64,000 nucleotides of DNA, from the NCBI RefSeq assembly GCF_001854185.1, contig NZ_CP017603.1:3658001-3722000 (forward strand), read 5' to 3'. Below the pieces are notes generated by a model that was not told the DNA's origin, searched no databases, and worked only from the letters and a program-made list of their open reading frames with translations. Position 1 is the first letter of the stretch; the number at the start of each line of letters is the position of its first letter. Both the position numbers and the translations under genes were made by a program. Origin of the DNA: Clostridium formicaceticum. Lineage in GTDB: Bacteria; Bacillota; Clostridia; Peptostreptococcales; Natronincolaceae. Below, piece by piece: positions 27,198-35,823 of this stretch.

Positions 27198-28355
27198 TTA
27201 TAGGTTTCTTAGCAAAATTCTACGGCATAATTCCTTTGCAATAGCATCATTAAATCTCCAAGGATCTACCTTATGAATGTTTACACTATAAGGTACCTCT
27301 AGTCCTTCAATGATTTTTTCTACTGTTAAATAATGCCTCATTTGCTGTAAATCCGTCGTGGCTAGAAACAAGATAATCTCTCCAACGCCATATTCCATTA
27401 GACCTTCTATGGCAGCATGAATATCCCTTTTTTGTAAGAAAGTCAACTTAATTTTATTGTTATTATATCCTTCCTTAATCAAATAATCCTTTATTTTTTC
27501 TCGAAAAAGTATATCTTGCTTTATATGAGGGAAACTTACTTCCCTCTTTTCCACGCTGGGACCAATTAGAAGGATACCTACATTTTGTTTATGTGGACTA
27601 ACAGTAGATTGAATCGTTTGATTTACAAAGGACTTGGCAATAAATTCACTGTTCCATAAAGCTTCTACCATCCGAGGTTCCACGTTATACTGTTGAAGAT
27701 TTAGTCTCTTTACTTGGTTTACTATCCCTATAAAATCCCTACACTCTGTCAACAAAAAGGGACTTACAATAATTCTTTGGTTTCCCTCCTGCACTGCCCT
27801 GTCTATGGTTTCAATAAGATAAGGGGTATTGGCTAAATATGCAGGATATATATTGTAGTCTTCCCCCAGTTCTTCTCTAAGTTGATTGACGAATCTCCTA
27901 CTACTATCATGCACACTAGCAGCTACTTCTATCTTCTCATAGGTCAACTTTTCCTTAAATAATATAAAGGGTAAAATAGATACCTTCCAGAAGCTATTGT
28001 TCTCGATAAAATTTTTTGTTGCCAGCGATGTATTATAAGTAGTTGGCTCCCCTTGAAATACTAAAATAATAGCAGTTTTTTGATTAGAAACATAATTTGT
28101 TGCTATATAGTTTGCTTTAGGAATGTATCGAAAATATATCAATGAGACGATAATAATAAGATAGCCACAAGCAGCTCCCATGAAGATATTTTTATAATTT
28201 ATTTTGCTCTGATGTACATTTTTTTTGTTTTTTATATATTGAATTCCTATTAGAAGAAAAAAAAAGCCCAGCAATCCTCTTTCTACCATACCCTTTGTAA
28301 TTAACGCAAAGCCAAGTATAAGTGTTAATAGCAATGATTTTACGAAAATATTCAT
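27198..28355 (-). CDS. membrane-anchored chelatase-fold (ferrochelatase/CbiX-like) protein
   Basis: Protein of 385 residues not assigned to a named family. Residues 1-45 and about 57-76 are hydrophobic membrane segments. From about 90 on the pattern recalls class II chelatases: TAIILVFQGEPTTYN at the start of a Rossmann-like repeat, then YPAYLANTPYLIETIDRAV followed by IIVSPFLLTEC, as in the ferrochelatase segment before the metal site. A second half-repeat starts NVGILLIGPS. The catalytic HGLP histidine motif of ferrochelatase is not seen. The resemblance is by eye only. It stands alone downstream of the YhcN-like gene. Confidence 0.5.
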   Translation of the reverse strand: MNIFVKSLLLTLILGFALITKGMVERGLLGFFFLLIGIQYIKNKKNVHQSKINYKNIFMGAACGYLIIIVSLIYFRYIPKANYIATNYVSNQKTAIILVFQGEPTTYNTSLATKNFIENNSFWKVSILPFILFKEKLTYEKIEVAASVHDSSRRFVNQLREELGEDYNIYPAYLANTPYLIETIDRAVQEGNQRIIVSPFLLTECRDFIGIVNQVKRLNLQQYNVEPRMVEALWNSEFIAKSFVNQTIQSTVSPHKQNVGILLIGPSVEKREVSFPHIKQDILFREKIKDYLIKEGYNNNKIKLTFLQKRDIHAAIEGLMEYGVGEIILFLATTDLQQMRHYLTVEKIIEGLEVPYSVNIHKVDPWRFNDAIAKELCRRILLRNL

Positions 28356-28496
28356 GGTATTTTCTCCTTTAGATAAGTATAAAACATGAGATTTAACATA
28401 CTGGGAACTATATTTTCCATCCTTAGCTAGGTCTTTTAATAAAATAGGTTATCTATATAAAACCTTTCTTATAAATACTATGATGTTTTTCTTAAT

Positions 28497-28539
28497 AAAA
28501 TGAATAAAGATGGAGTCAACCTCCATCTTTATTCATTTT
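28497..28539 (-). terminator. terminator after the YhcN-like gene
   Basis: 19-bp perfect stem, AAAATGAATAAAGATGGAG against its complement, five-base loop; the arm overlaps the stop codon at 28538. Confidence 0.88.
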
Positions 28540-29194
28540 ATGCTCCAGGCACAATTCTTCTGAAGATTTCTTCTATTTCTCTACCAAAACCACTTAATGG
28601 TCTGCCTTCTCCAGCTTCTCTTGAAATATCTCTAATTCTTTGAAACAAATCAGGATCTGCTGTTACTGCTACTCTCTCAATGCTTCGGTCTGCTTGTCTA
28701 GCCGTATCTTCAATCTTTTTTTCAATGTCTCTGTTTATTTCTCCATCTGTATCATCTGTTAATGTAACTCCTACTAAAGCTGTATTTTCAAAAATCACCA
28801 CTGAAGCACTGCGTACTTCTTCCATTCTAACAACTTCATTTACAATTCTGTCAGCCCTCACCATCAAGTCCTGTTCCATTTCTGCTGGCTGCATGTTTCT
28901 AGGTGCAGTTCTGGCATCTTCAGGTGTTCTGGCGTCTCTAATTATACCATCATCAGCTTGCTCTCCTGGTACCCTTTGTCCTGGGCCTGGCACACCTGCG
29001 CCTGGAGTTGGTGCTACACCTTCTTCACCTGGCACTACTGGTGCTCCTGGCGCCGCTGTTCCTGGACCTGGTACAGTTTGTTCTGGTGCTGTTTGTTCTT
29101 CTGGTAAAGGCCTTCTAGCAGGTCTACAACCAGTTATAGCCATTGCTACAATAACAAAAATACAAATCGTTAATAGTAATTTTTTATTTTTCAA
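28538..29194 (-). CDS. YhcN/YlaJ-family spore lipoprotein
   Basis: Secreted lipoprotein of 218 residues with a signal peptide ending at the lipobox ITGC. A low-complexity linker of Pro, Gly, Ala and Glu follows (about 55 residues, PGPGTAAPGAP-like). The C-terminal domain contains ADRIVNEVVRMEEVRSASV and ALVGVTLTD, the YhcN/YlaJ pattern found in spore membrane or cortex lipoproteins. I chose the TTG at 29194 because GGAGGTGATAA sits seven bases before it; an ATG at 29224 would place this site inside the gene. A long linker tethered to lipid suits a spore intermembrane location. Confidence 0.85.
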   Translation of the reverse strand: MKNKKLLLTICIFVIVAMAITGCRPARRPLPEEQTAPEQTVPGPGTAAPGAPVVPGEEGVAPTPGAGVPGPGQRVPGEQADDGIIRDARTPEDARTAPRNMQPAEMEQDLMVRADRIVNEVVRMEEVRSASVVIFENTALVGVTLTDDTDGEINRDIEKKIEDTARQADRSIERVAVTADPDLFQRIRDISREAGEGRPLSGFGREIEEIFRRIVPGA

Positions 29195-29285
29195 ATTATC
29201 ACCTCCTATCATATATTTTCTCACCAGTTAAGCTTTTTATTTAACTACTTTTTTCATTTATTCACATACTTTGACAATCGTTTGT

Positions 29286-29337
29286 TAAAAAGAAAGTCCT
29301 ATATTCTAAATTTTAGAATATAGGACTTTCTTTTTAA
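29286..29337 (-). terminator. long bidirectional terminator after deoC
   Basis: Near-perfect 26-bp palindrome centred on 29311 (arm AGAAAGTCCTATATTCTAAA, extended by A and T runs). It overlaps the last bases of deoC. Confidence 0.9.
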
Positions 29338-30002
29338 TATCTATCCTTTGGAGACGCAATACCTCTAACAATATTTACAGAAGCACTGGCACCAATCCTA
29401 GTAGCTCCTGCTTCAAGCATTTTTTTAGCTTTTTCAACATCTCTTATGCCTCCAGATGCCTTAACCCCCATGCTGATACCAACAGTTTGTCTCATTAATT
29501 GAATATCTTCCACTGTTGCTCCAGCTGTACTAAAACCTGTAGAGGTTTTTACAAAGTGAGCTCCCGCAGCTTTAGCAATTTTACAGGCCAGTATCTTCTC
29601 ATCATCCTGTAATAAAGATGTTTCAATAATTACTTTAACAATAGCATCCTCACCAACTGCCTTTACAACCGCCTCTATATCTCTAAATACATAGTCTTGG
29701 GCTTTGCTTTTCAAAGCACCTATATTCATCACCATATCAATCTCATGAGCACCCTGAACAACAGCATTTTGAGCCTCAAAAGCTTTCGCTTCTATAGAAG
29801 AAGCTCCCAAAGGAAAACCTATCACAGAGGTGACTTTTACATGACTATGCTTTAGCTCAGTGGCTACAAAAGCTACATGACAGCTATTAACACAGACAGA
29901 ATAAAAGTGATATTGTTTTGCTTCATCACATACCTTTTTTATATCTTCTTGTGTAGCATCCGCATTTAAAATTGTGTGATCTATATATTGTGCTATGTTC
30001 AT
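29334..30002 (-). CDS. deoC: deoxyribose-phosphate aldolase DeoC
   Basis: Cleaves 2-deoxyribose 5-phosphate to glyceraldehyde 3-phosphate and acetaldehyde in deoxynucleoside breakdown. It has 222 residues. The Schiff-base lysine is in [14 protein letters not shown] and the proton-relay lysine in [25 protein letters not shown] opens the TIM barrel. It follows pduL by 78 bases, so acetaldehyde-linked acyl-phosphate chemistry is possible, although no aldehyde dehydrogenase is nearby. Confidence 0.97.
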   Translation of the reverse strand: MNIAQYIDHTILNADATQEDIKKVCDEAKQYHFYSVCVNSCHVAFVATELKHSHVKVTSVIGFPLGASSIEAKAFEAQNAVVQGAHEIDMVMNIGALKSKAQDYVFRDIEAVVKAVGEDAIVKVIIETSLLQDDEKILACKIAKAAGAHFVKTSTGFSTAGATVEDIQLMRQTVGISMGVKASGGIRDVEKAKKMLEAGATRIGASASVNIVRGIASPKDRY

Positions 30003-30080
30003 TTATAGTATTCACCTATCTTACATTGTTTTACTGAATCCAGATCCTTACCTTCAGCTTTCATTAGGCTAGTCGCATTT

Positions 30081-30659
30081 TTATTCAACAATTAGCTCAA
30101 CCATTTCTCCATTTTTAACACCAGCAGCATTTCCTTCATCAACATCCACATGCATTTCTAGAGCAAAAGTTTGATGCGCCCTTACTAGTACATTTTCAAA
30201 AACTACTGCCCTTTCTCCACTTGTCTTTACCTTTACCCTTTGCTTGTCCACCACACCAAATTTAGCTGCATCATCCGTATGCATATGTATATGTCTAGCA
30301 GCAGCAATGACACCCTCTTTTAGTTCTACTTCTCCTTGTGGACCTACAATCTTAACACCAGGACTTCCTGCAACATCTCCAGAATCTCTTACAGGTGGTG
30401 TTACACCTAAAGCAAATCCATCTGCTAAAGATACTTCGATTTGTGTACTAGGTCTAGCTGGTCCTAAAACACGTACACCTTTTATGGTGCCTTTAGGGCC
30501 TACTAAATCAACTTTTTCAACAGCAGCATATTGTCCAGGTTGAGATAAATCCTTAAATTTATTTAACTCATATCCCTTACCAAATAATGTTTCAATATCT
30601 TCTTGACTTAAATGAAGATGACGATTAGATAACGCAATTGGTAACATTTTTTCACTCAT
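30081..30659 (-). CDS. pduL: phosphate acyltransferase PduL
   Basis: Interconverts acyl-CoA and acyl phosphate (acetyl or propionyl). It has 192 residues and is made of two beta-barrel halves. Zinc-binding histidines are visible in SNRHLHLS (N-terminal) and AARHIHMHTDDAAKFG, and a third set in ALEMHVDVDEGNAAG. No encapsulation peptide is seen before SNRHLHLS, so it is probably the cytosolic housekeeping form and not a microcompartment enzyme. The start ATG has AAGGAGG. Confidence 0.95.
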   Translation of the reverse strand: MSEKMLPIALSNRHLHLSQEDIETLFGKGYELNKFKDLSQPGQYAAVEKVDLVGPKGTIKGVRVLGPARPSTQIEVSLADGFALGVTPPVRDSGDVAGSPGVKIVGPQGEVELKEGVIAAARHIHMHTDDAAKFGVVDKQRVKVKTSGERAVVFENVLVRAHQTFALEMHVDVDEGNAAGVKNGEMVELIVE

Positions 30660-30801
30660 TATAACTCCTCCTTACAAAATATTGTTAATTTTTTATTTAT
30701 TTCCTATCCAATCATATTATACGATTTTTATTAAGAAAAATCAAATCTTTAATAAGTATATGACTACCAATTCATAAAAGTACATCGCCACACATTCATC
30801 C

Positions 30802-31806
30802 TTATAAATGTCGAAACAAATTTTCTATATCTTTCCACTCCCCTTGTTTTTGCCTTTTTTCCTTAAAATATACAAATATAGTTGTCAAGGTTAAAAATAG
30901 CAAAATACTAACGATAATCATATAGTACTTCGTATAAGGGATATATACAGCAATAATCGCTAGATAAACGCTTAGTAAAAGATAGCCTTTTATTTTTTTA
31001 TTGTTTAAGACTGCTAACTTATACTTCTCCCAACTCTTTTTTGATTTACTAATCTTATTTTCAATCATTTCATCAATTTCTTCCTCAGAAGGAAACATAT
31101 CACTTGCTTCTATTACATCCAAAAACTTATCTTTATTTACCAAAACCATCGTATATTTTTCATTTAACTGGTCTAAGAAACTATGACAATCCTGTGTAAA
31201 ATCAGAGGTGGTAATAAAAATTCCTCGTTTTGTATTGCTGTTGATTAACTGACAGAGAAATTCCTTTAAATCTTTTAAATCTACATCAAAATTATTTTTA
31301 TACATATAACATAAAATCATTACTTTATTATGATGATAAAGTGCCTCTAGGCGTATGAAGTTGTGGCTATGATCTAAACACTTTATTTCATCAAAACCTC
31401 TTTTATTAAATATCTCTGCAAGATACTCCTTCATCTCATCTACAGTTTTATTTAATATTTCTTTATAAATTTTTTCGTTAGCGATTGCTTTTCTTTTTTC
31501 CTTTTTAAAATGAGTTAATTTTTCTTTGCGAATATTTATTGAAAAAATATGATAAATGGTTAAAAAAACAGCAGCTATTACTGTTGATGCATAAATATAG
31601 CCTATTTTAAGATATGCTATTAAAAATACTGCAAAAAAAATAAACATTCTTCCCAATAGGTAATCTATAATTTTGGCCAGTCCACCTCTTTTATCCTCTT
31701 TACTACTACTATAAAAAGCTCTAAATCTCCTACTATTGGATCTGTTTTTTCTGTAATTAAAATACTTTTCTTTCATATCTTTTAACATGGTTTCTATTAC
31801 ATTCAT
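30802..31806 (-). CDS. membrane protein with degenerate Mrr-like endonuclease domain
   Basis: 334 residues from the ATG at 31806, which has AAGGAGGG upstream. Order: basic N-terminus; two membrane segments (about 55-100); a soluble domain (about 125-250); two more membrane segments (about 270-315); a short tail. The soluble domain has KRGFDEIKCLDHSHN and ends GIFITTSDFTQDCHSFL, which is how Mrr/PD-(D/E)XK domains typically close. The usual catalytic D...QxK is not seen; LEALYHHNKVMILCYMY stands in its place, so it is probably inactive. The function is unknown. Confidence 0.65.
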   Translation of the reverse strand: MNVIETMLKDMKEKYFNYRKNRSNSRRFRAFYSSSKEDKRGGLAKIIDYLLGRMFIFFAVFLIAYLKIGYIYASTVIAAVFLTIYHIFSINIRKEKLTHFKKEKRKAIANEKIYKEILNKTVDEMKEYLAEIFNKRGFDEIKCLDHSHNFIRLEALYHHNKVMILCYMYKNNFDVDLKDLKEFLCQLINSNTKRGIFITTSDFTQDCHSFLDQLNEKYTMVLVNKDKFLDVIEASDMFPSEEEIDEMIENKISKSKKSWEKYKLAVLNNKKIKGYLLLSVYLAIIAVYIPYTKYYMIIVSILLFLTLTTIFVYFKEKRQKQGEWKDIENLFRHL

Positions 31807-31873
31807 TTTACAACCCTCCTTCTTTAAAGGATTACCAAAAAAATCCATAATATACCATGGATTTTTTGATAAG

Positions 31874-32137
31874 CTATTCTAATTCTTTAAGAAAAGTTGC
31901 TATATTTTCTATGCCTATCTCATCAATATTCACCATTTTTACAAATTGATTGTAGGAGGGGATATTGATTTTACCTGTCATATTATGGGCTAAATAATGC
32001 CGAGAATGATTTGAGTAAATAATGGCATCAATCGGCTCCTCTGCTTCGTCTATTGTTGTTACTTTGTATCCTTTTCTTCTTAAAACCTCTGCTACTTCAT
32101 GAAGACCCTCTTGCACAGCTACTAATTTATTTTGCAT
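31874..32137 (-). CDS. YkuS/UPF0180-family small protein
   Basis: 87 residues. The opening VAVQEGLHEVAEVLRRKGYKV followed by PIDAIIYSNHSRHYL fits the UPF0180 (YkuS) family of unknown function. The C-terminal part extends beyond the usual YkuS core with an MTGKINIPSYNQFVKMVNI segment. The ATG is preceded by GGAGGTTG. It lies alone between terminators. Confidence 0.72.
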   Translation of the reverse strand: MQNKLVAVQEGLHEVAEVLRRKGYKVTTIDEAEEPIDAIIYSNHSRHYLAHNMTGKINIPSYNQFVKMVNIDEIGIENIATFLKELE

Positions 32138-32167
32138 TTTTTCAACCTCCAGATTATGTTTAAAAAC

Positions 32168-32201
32168 AAAAACCTCCTTAACAAAATATAAGAAGGTTTT
32201 T
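32168..32201 (-). terminator. terminator after the 57-residue gene
   Basis: 12-bp stem AAAAACCTCCTT / AAGAAGGTTTTT with one wobble pair, T run on the minus strand. Confidence 0.75.
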
Positions 32202-32212
32202 AAGTCTTTTTA

Positions 32213-32386
32213 TTAAGCCATTGCTCTTTCTAACTTATCAAGATGCTGTAATGGAAAATGTTTTAGTAGTTCTTTAAATTGTTCTACTGTAAGCCCCTGT
32301 GTTGTTGTATAGATTGTAATTTTCTCATCTATATCAGCTTGAATAAAACGTTGTTTTATTTCTTGGAAGTCTACCACTGCATTCAT
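32213..32386 (-). CDS. unrecognised 57-residue protein
   Basis: Short, probably helical protein containing MNAVVDFQEIKQRF at the start and EQFKELLKHFPLQHLDKLERA at the end. I do not recognise a family. The ATG at 32386 has GGGAGG ten bases upstream; part of this site lies in a hairpin (32400-32429). It has its own terminator, which supports a real short gene. Confidence 0.6.
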   Translation of the reverse strand: MNAVVDFQEIKQRFIQADIDEKITIYTTTQGLTVEQFKELLKHFPLQHLDKLERAMA

Positions 32387-32399
32387 TATTAAAAATCCT

Positions 32400-32429
32400 C
32401 CCATACTATAGATTTAATTATAGTATGGG
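32400..32429 (-). promoter_or_regulatory. hairpin whose 3' arm abuts the ribosome binding site
   Basis: 11-bp perfect stem CCCATACTATA / TATAGTATGGG. On the minus strand the GGG of the arm forms the first bases of the GGGAGG site of the 57-residue gene. It could end the hpt transcript or hide the binding site. Confidence 0.5.
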
Positions 32430-32462
32430 AAATACTTTAGATAACTATACAAATTTTTTATA

Positions 32463-32999
32463 CTATTCATATACTTCTTTTTTTAATGTAGCAATAAATG
32501 GCAAATTCCTATACTTTTCTGCAAAATCAATACCATAACCTACAATAAATTCATCCGGAATTTCAAAACCAACATAATCAATATTTAAATCACACTTTCT
32601 TCTCAGTGGTTTATCTAGCAAAGTACAAATTTTAAGACTGGCTGCCTTTCTAGATTTCAAGTTTTCGGTTAGATACTTTAAAGTCAGTCCTGTATCTACG
32701 ATATCTTCAATAATCAATACATGTTTATTCTCTATCTCTAAATCTAGATCCTTTAATATTCTTACCACACCAGAGCTTTCAGTGGAAAAACCATAACTAG
32801 ATACCGCCATAAAATCAATGGATAGAGGGATGTTTATCTCCCTTACCAAGTCACCTAAAAAAATATTTGCTCCCTTTAGTACGCCAATAACAATAACTTC
32901 CTTCGAAACATATTCTTCACTAATTTTTCTTCCTAATTCCTTTACTTTTTCTTGTATCGCTTCCTTGGTAAATAAAACTTCTTTGATATCCTTTTCCAT
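32463..32999 (-). CDS. hpt: hypoxanthine phosphoribosyltransferase
   Basis: Purine salvage enzyme that makes IMP or GMP from hypoxanthine or guanine and PRPP. It has 178 residues. The PRPP loop is VLIIEDIVDTGLTLKYL, with VIGVLKGANIFLGDLVR before it and DEFIVGYGIDFAEKYRNLP after it. The ATG at 32999 has GAGGAG upstream; an upstream start codon would extend it by eight residues. It starts 28 bases after the adenosyltransferase gene. Confidence 0.95.
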   Translation of the reverse strand: MEKDIKEVLFTKEAIQEKVKELGRKISEEYVSKEVIVIGVLKGANIFLGDLVREINIPLSIDFMAVSSYGFSTESSGVVRILKDLDLEIENKHVLIIEDIVDTGLTLKYLTENLKSRKAASLKICTLLDKPLRRKCDLNIDYVGFEIPDEFIVGYGIDFAEKYRNLPFIATLKKEVYE

Positions 33000-33027
33000 G
33001 ATGTTTTCAACTCCTCTAATCAAACTA

Positions 33028-33558
33028 TTACTTTTTAAATACTACATATTTTAATTCTTTTTCTAAATACCTTGCAATGGCATAAATAAGATCAGATAAT
33101 CGATTAATATACTTTATCAAGATCGGGCTAACATCTGCTTCTGTACTTAGAGTCAATACTCTTCTTTCAGCTCTTCTACATACAGTACGTGCCACATGTA
33201 AACTAGCAGAAGCTTTACCTGTTCCAGGAATAATAAAAGCATTTATCTCGTCTATCTTTTCTAAATATTCATCTATCGTCTTCTCTAAAAAGTTTATATG
33301 TTCTTCTCGGATTTTCTGCGAAAACTTATCTTTATTCACTGTAGCCAGTTCCCCTGCTACATCAAATAGTTCTGCTTGAATTCTATATATAATTTCAATA
33401 ATTTTTTCATCCTCTATGTAATTTCTTGCAAAACCCAGAGAAGCATTTAACTCATCAATCGTACCATAACTTTCTACTCTAATATCATCTTTTCTAACTC
33501 TTTTTCCATCATACAAACTAGTTTCTCCATAATCTCCTGTTTTTGTATATATCTTCAT
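33028..33558 (-). CDS. ATP:cob(I)alamin adenosyltransferase (PduO type)
   Basis: Makes adenosylcobalamin from cob(I)alamin and ATP. It has 176 residues in a five-helix bundle. The ATP-binding N-terminus is KIYTKTGDYGETSLYDGKRV (GDxGxT pattern), followed by YGTIDELNASLGFAR, and the C-terminal helix has RTVCRRAERRVLTL. It pairs with hpt in one transcript. No cobalamin-dependent enzyme lies in this window. Confidence 0.94.
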   Translation of the reverse strand: MKIYTKTGDYGETSLYDGKRVRKDDIRVESYGTIDELNASLGFARNYIEDEKIIEIIYRIQAELFDVAGELATVNKDKFSQKIREEHINFLEKTIDEYLEKIDEINAFIIPGTGKASASLHVARTVCRRAERRVLTLSTEADVSPILIKYINRLSDLIYAIARYLEKELKYVVFKK

Positions 33559-33825
33559 ATTTTCCCTCCTTTTTTAAGTCTCATTTTTATATTTTCGACA
33601 TACTTCATCTTTTTCCTCCATCATCATCAAATCTAGTTTCTATTTTATCTTTTATAGAGACAAGCTATGTATGTTCTATTCTCGAATGATATAGTGATTG
33701 AATACCATGCTAAAAATTGTACAAGTTAAATTTCATTAATATTTTGTATCTCTACTATAAATATGATACGCTAATCATAGTTTCGGAAATATTTTATTAT
33801 AATACTAATAGAGGTGGATATAAAT

Positions 33826-34440
33826 ATGAACTATGAAAAAATTATAAAATCCTTCCAAATCAATAACAAAAAACACGCTTCTGCCCTACTAAAATCATCG
33901 GTTTTAGTCCCTATTATTACTGTTAAGAATGAGCTGCATATATTATTCGAAGTTCGTTCTCATCAGTTAAAGAGCCAACCAGGAGAAATCTGTTTTCCTG
34001 GTGGAAAAGTAGAAAACAATGAAACCCTTCAAACCTCTGCTTTAAGAGAAACTGTTGAAGAATTAAATATTGATACAAATAACATACAGATTATAGGAAA
34101 GCTTGACCCTGTTATTACAATGTTTAATATGATTATCTATCCCTATTGTGGCATCCTCCATAATATAAGACCAGAAGACATTTGCTACAATAAAACAGAA
34201 GTAGCCTCTATCTTCACCGTACCTATAAAAAAACTACTACAACAAACCCCCTTAAGCCATAAAATTAAAATCAATATCTCCCCTAATGAAGATTTTCCTT
34301 TTCATTTAATACAAGAGGGAAAAAAATACAATTGGAAAATTAGTGATTATGACGTATACTTTTATCAACATCAACAGTATGTCATTTGGGGCATTACTGC
34401 AAAAATATTAAAAAACTTTTTGGAAATTATACAAGCATAA
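33826..34440 (+). CDS. Nudix hydrolase, CoA-diphosphatase-like
   Basis: 204 residues. The Nudix box is GGKVENNETLQTSALRETVE continuing EELNID; it has Asn where the usual Gly is near the end. The preceding VRSHQLKSQPGEICFPGG resembles the CoA/coenzyme A pyrophosphatase signature, so hydrolysis of CoA or a related diphosphate is likely. The ATG at 33826 has GAGGTGG upstream; a GTG at 33814 lies too close. It is convergent with the lipoprotein gene and shares its terminator. Confidence 0.85.
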   Translation: MNYEKIIKSFQINNKKHASALLKSSVLVPIITVKNELHILFEVRSHQLKSQPGEICFPGGKVENNETLQTSALRETVEELNIDTNNIQIIGKLDPVITMFNMIIYPYCGILHNIRPEDICYNKTEVASIFTVPIKKLLQQTPLSHKIKINISPNEDFPFHLIQEGKKYNWKISDYDVYFYQHQQYVIWGITAKILKNFLEIIQA

Positions 34441-34443
34441 ACA

Positions 34444-34481
34444 CACCAGCACCTGTTACTCTCCGGCAACAGGTGCTGGTG
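34444..34481. terminator. bidirectional terminator that also encodes the lipoprotein C-terminus
   Basis: 14-bp perfect stem CACCAGCACCTGTT / AACAGGTGCTGGTG. The upstream arm on the minus strand is read as the last residues APAPV of the lipoprotein, whose stop is in the loop-side of the stem. Confidence 0.85.
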
Positions 34482-34959
34482 CTGTATTTGTTTTAAAAAA
34501 GTTTTGTAGCTCTTGGGACTTTTTATTATTAATAAAAAAGTAGTAACCTTCAATGTAAATATATTCATTATTCATCAGCCCGTAGATGTCTTCATTATCG
34601 GCAAAATAGAAGTTAATAGGTCCTACCACTTGTCCTTGCTTATTGGTGGTGTAGTCCTCTTCGACTTTGTATGTAAACAACCCTTCCACAAAATTTGCTA
34701 TCTTTTCTTTTTCCCTTAGCATCCCTATGGTATGATTGTCTACATCTTTTAATTCTATTGCTGCTGATTCTAGTAGCCTTTCCTTTAGTTCATCACTTTC
34801 TATAAACTGATTTGTTTCTACCCCTTTATAATGAATATCTTCGTCATTGTTTATAAAGTCTGCATAATTCTCCGGCTCACTTGACTTGTCTGTAGAACAG
34901 CTCATTAAAGAAAGGGTCATTGCTATAAGTATTAGTATCGTCCATTTTTTCATCTTCAT
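34456..34959 (-). CDS. unrecognised small lipoprotein
   Basis: 167 residues. Signal peptide with lipobox LMSC at about residues 18-21, then a mature domain rich in Asp, Glu and Asn with a beta-strand-rich middle (GQVVGPINFYFADNEDIYG, YIYIEGYYFFINN). I recognise no family. The C-terminal APAPVAGE is encoded by the terminator hairpin. It is anchored outside the membrane, next to the cytochrome c assembly and nitrite reductase operon, though a role there is not shown. Confidence 0.75.
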   Translation of the reverse strand: MKMKKWTILILIAMTLSLMSCSTDKSSEPENYADFINNDEDIHYKGVETNQFIESDELKERLLESAAIELKDVDNHTIGMLREKEKIANFVEGLFTYKVEEDYTTNKQGQVVGPINFYFADNEDIYGLMNNEYIYIEGYYFFINNKKSQELQNFFKTNTAPAPVAGE

Positions 34960-35010
34960 CTATTTCACCTTCCTCTGTCATTTCCTTTATTATATCATAG
35001 ATTTATAGCA

Positions 35011-35823
35011 TTATGCATAGGAATGATACCCAGACAAGACTGTATTCACCCCAATATAGGTAAATAATATCGCCAAAAATCCCAATATCGCAAACCAAGC
35101 TGCTTTTTTATTTTTCCATCCCTTAGATAGTCTAACATGGAGATAGATAGCGTAAATAATCCAAGTGATAAAAGACCAGGTTTCCTTTGGATCCCACTGC
35201 CAATATCTTCCCCATGCCTTTTCTGCCCATATAGCACCACTAATGATCACTACTGTCAACATGATAAAACCTAATGCGATGGCTCTGTAACTTATGCTAT
35301 CCAAAATTTCAGAGGTTGGCATATATTTTGTGATAAAAGGATCTTCCTTTAGCCTATCACGAATTAAGTACATCATAGAAACGCCGCAACCAATAGCAAA
35401 GGCACCATAACTAAAAATAGCTGTACTCACGTGAATCGTAATCCAATTACTTTGTAGTGCTGGCATCAAGGGTCTTATCTCCTTGGATTGTAGTGCTGCG
35501 TAAAAAGCAACCAATACAATCAAAGGAGTAACAAAGGTACCCAATGCTTTAAACTTATACTTCCATTCAAAACCTACAAAACTTACAGCAATTCCCCATG
35601 CAAAAGTTGTAGCAAATTCATATTGATTCGATAGCGGTAATCTACTAGCTTCCACGCTCCTAGAAGCTAAGGCTACCGTATGAAAAATCACACCTAATTT
35701 CACCAATAAACTTCCATAATTAGAAAATTTTTCGTTACGAAACATAAAAAAAACGAAATAAGCCAATACAGATAAACCATAGAATATTAATGTAGCTATA
35801 AAGCTATAATCCTCATTCAACAT
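35011..35823 (-). CDS. ccsA: cytochrome c synthase subunit CcsA/ResC (cassette 1)
   Basis: Heme-handling membrane protein of system II cytochrome c maturation. It has 270 residues and about eight membrane helices. The heme-binding WWD-type motif is WGRYWQWDPKETWSFITWI, with flanking histidines (ITIHVSTAIFSYG; YLHVRLSKGW; a final GYHSYA). The ATG lies inside the end of resB, 11 bases of overlap, with GGGAGG upstream, so the two proteins are coupled as expected for a ResB-ResC complex. A paralogue is at 57122. Confidence 0.93.
   Translation of the reverse strand: MLNEDYSFIATLIFYGLSVLAYFVFFMFRNEKFSNYGSLLVKLGVIFHTVALASRSVEASRLPLSNQYEFATTFAWGIAVSFVGFEWKYKFKALGTFVTPLIVLVAFYAALQSKEIRPLMPALQSNWITIHVSTAIFSYGAFAIGCGVSMMYLIRDRLKEDPFITKYMPTSEILDSISYRAIALGFIMLTVVIISGAIWAEKAWGRYWQWDPKETWSFITWIIYAIYLHVRLSKGWKNKKAAWFAILGFLAILFTYIGVNTVLSGYHSYA

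Noticed and set aside
27198-28355. True ferrochelatase (hemH)
   Set aside because: The catalytic histidine motif is not found and two membrane helices precede the domain, so the symbol is not given.
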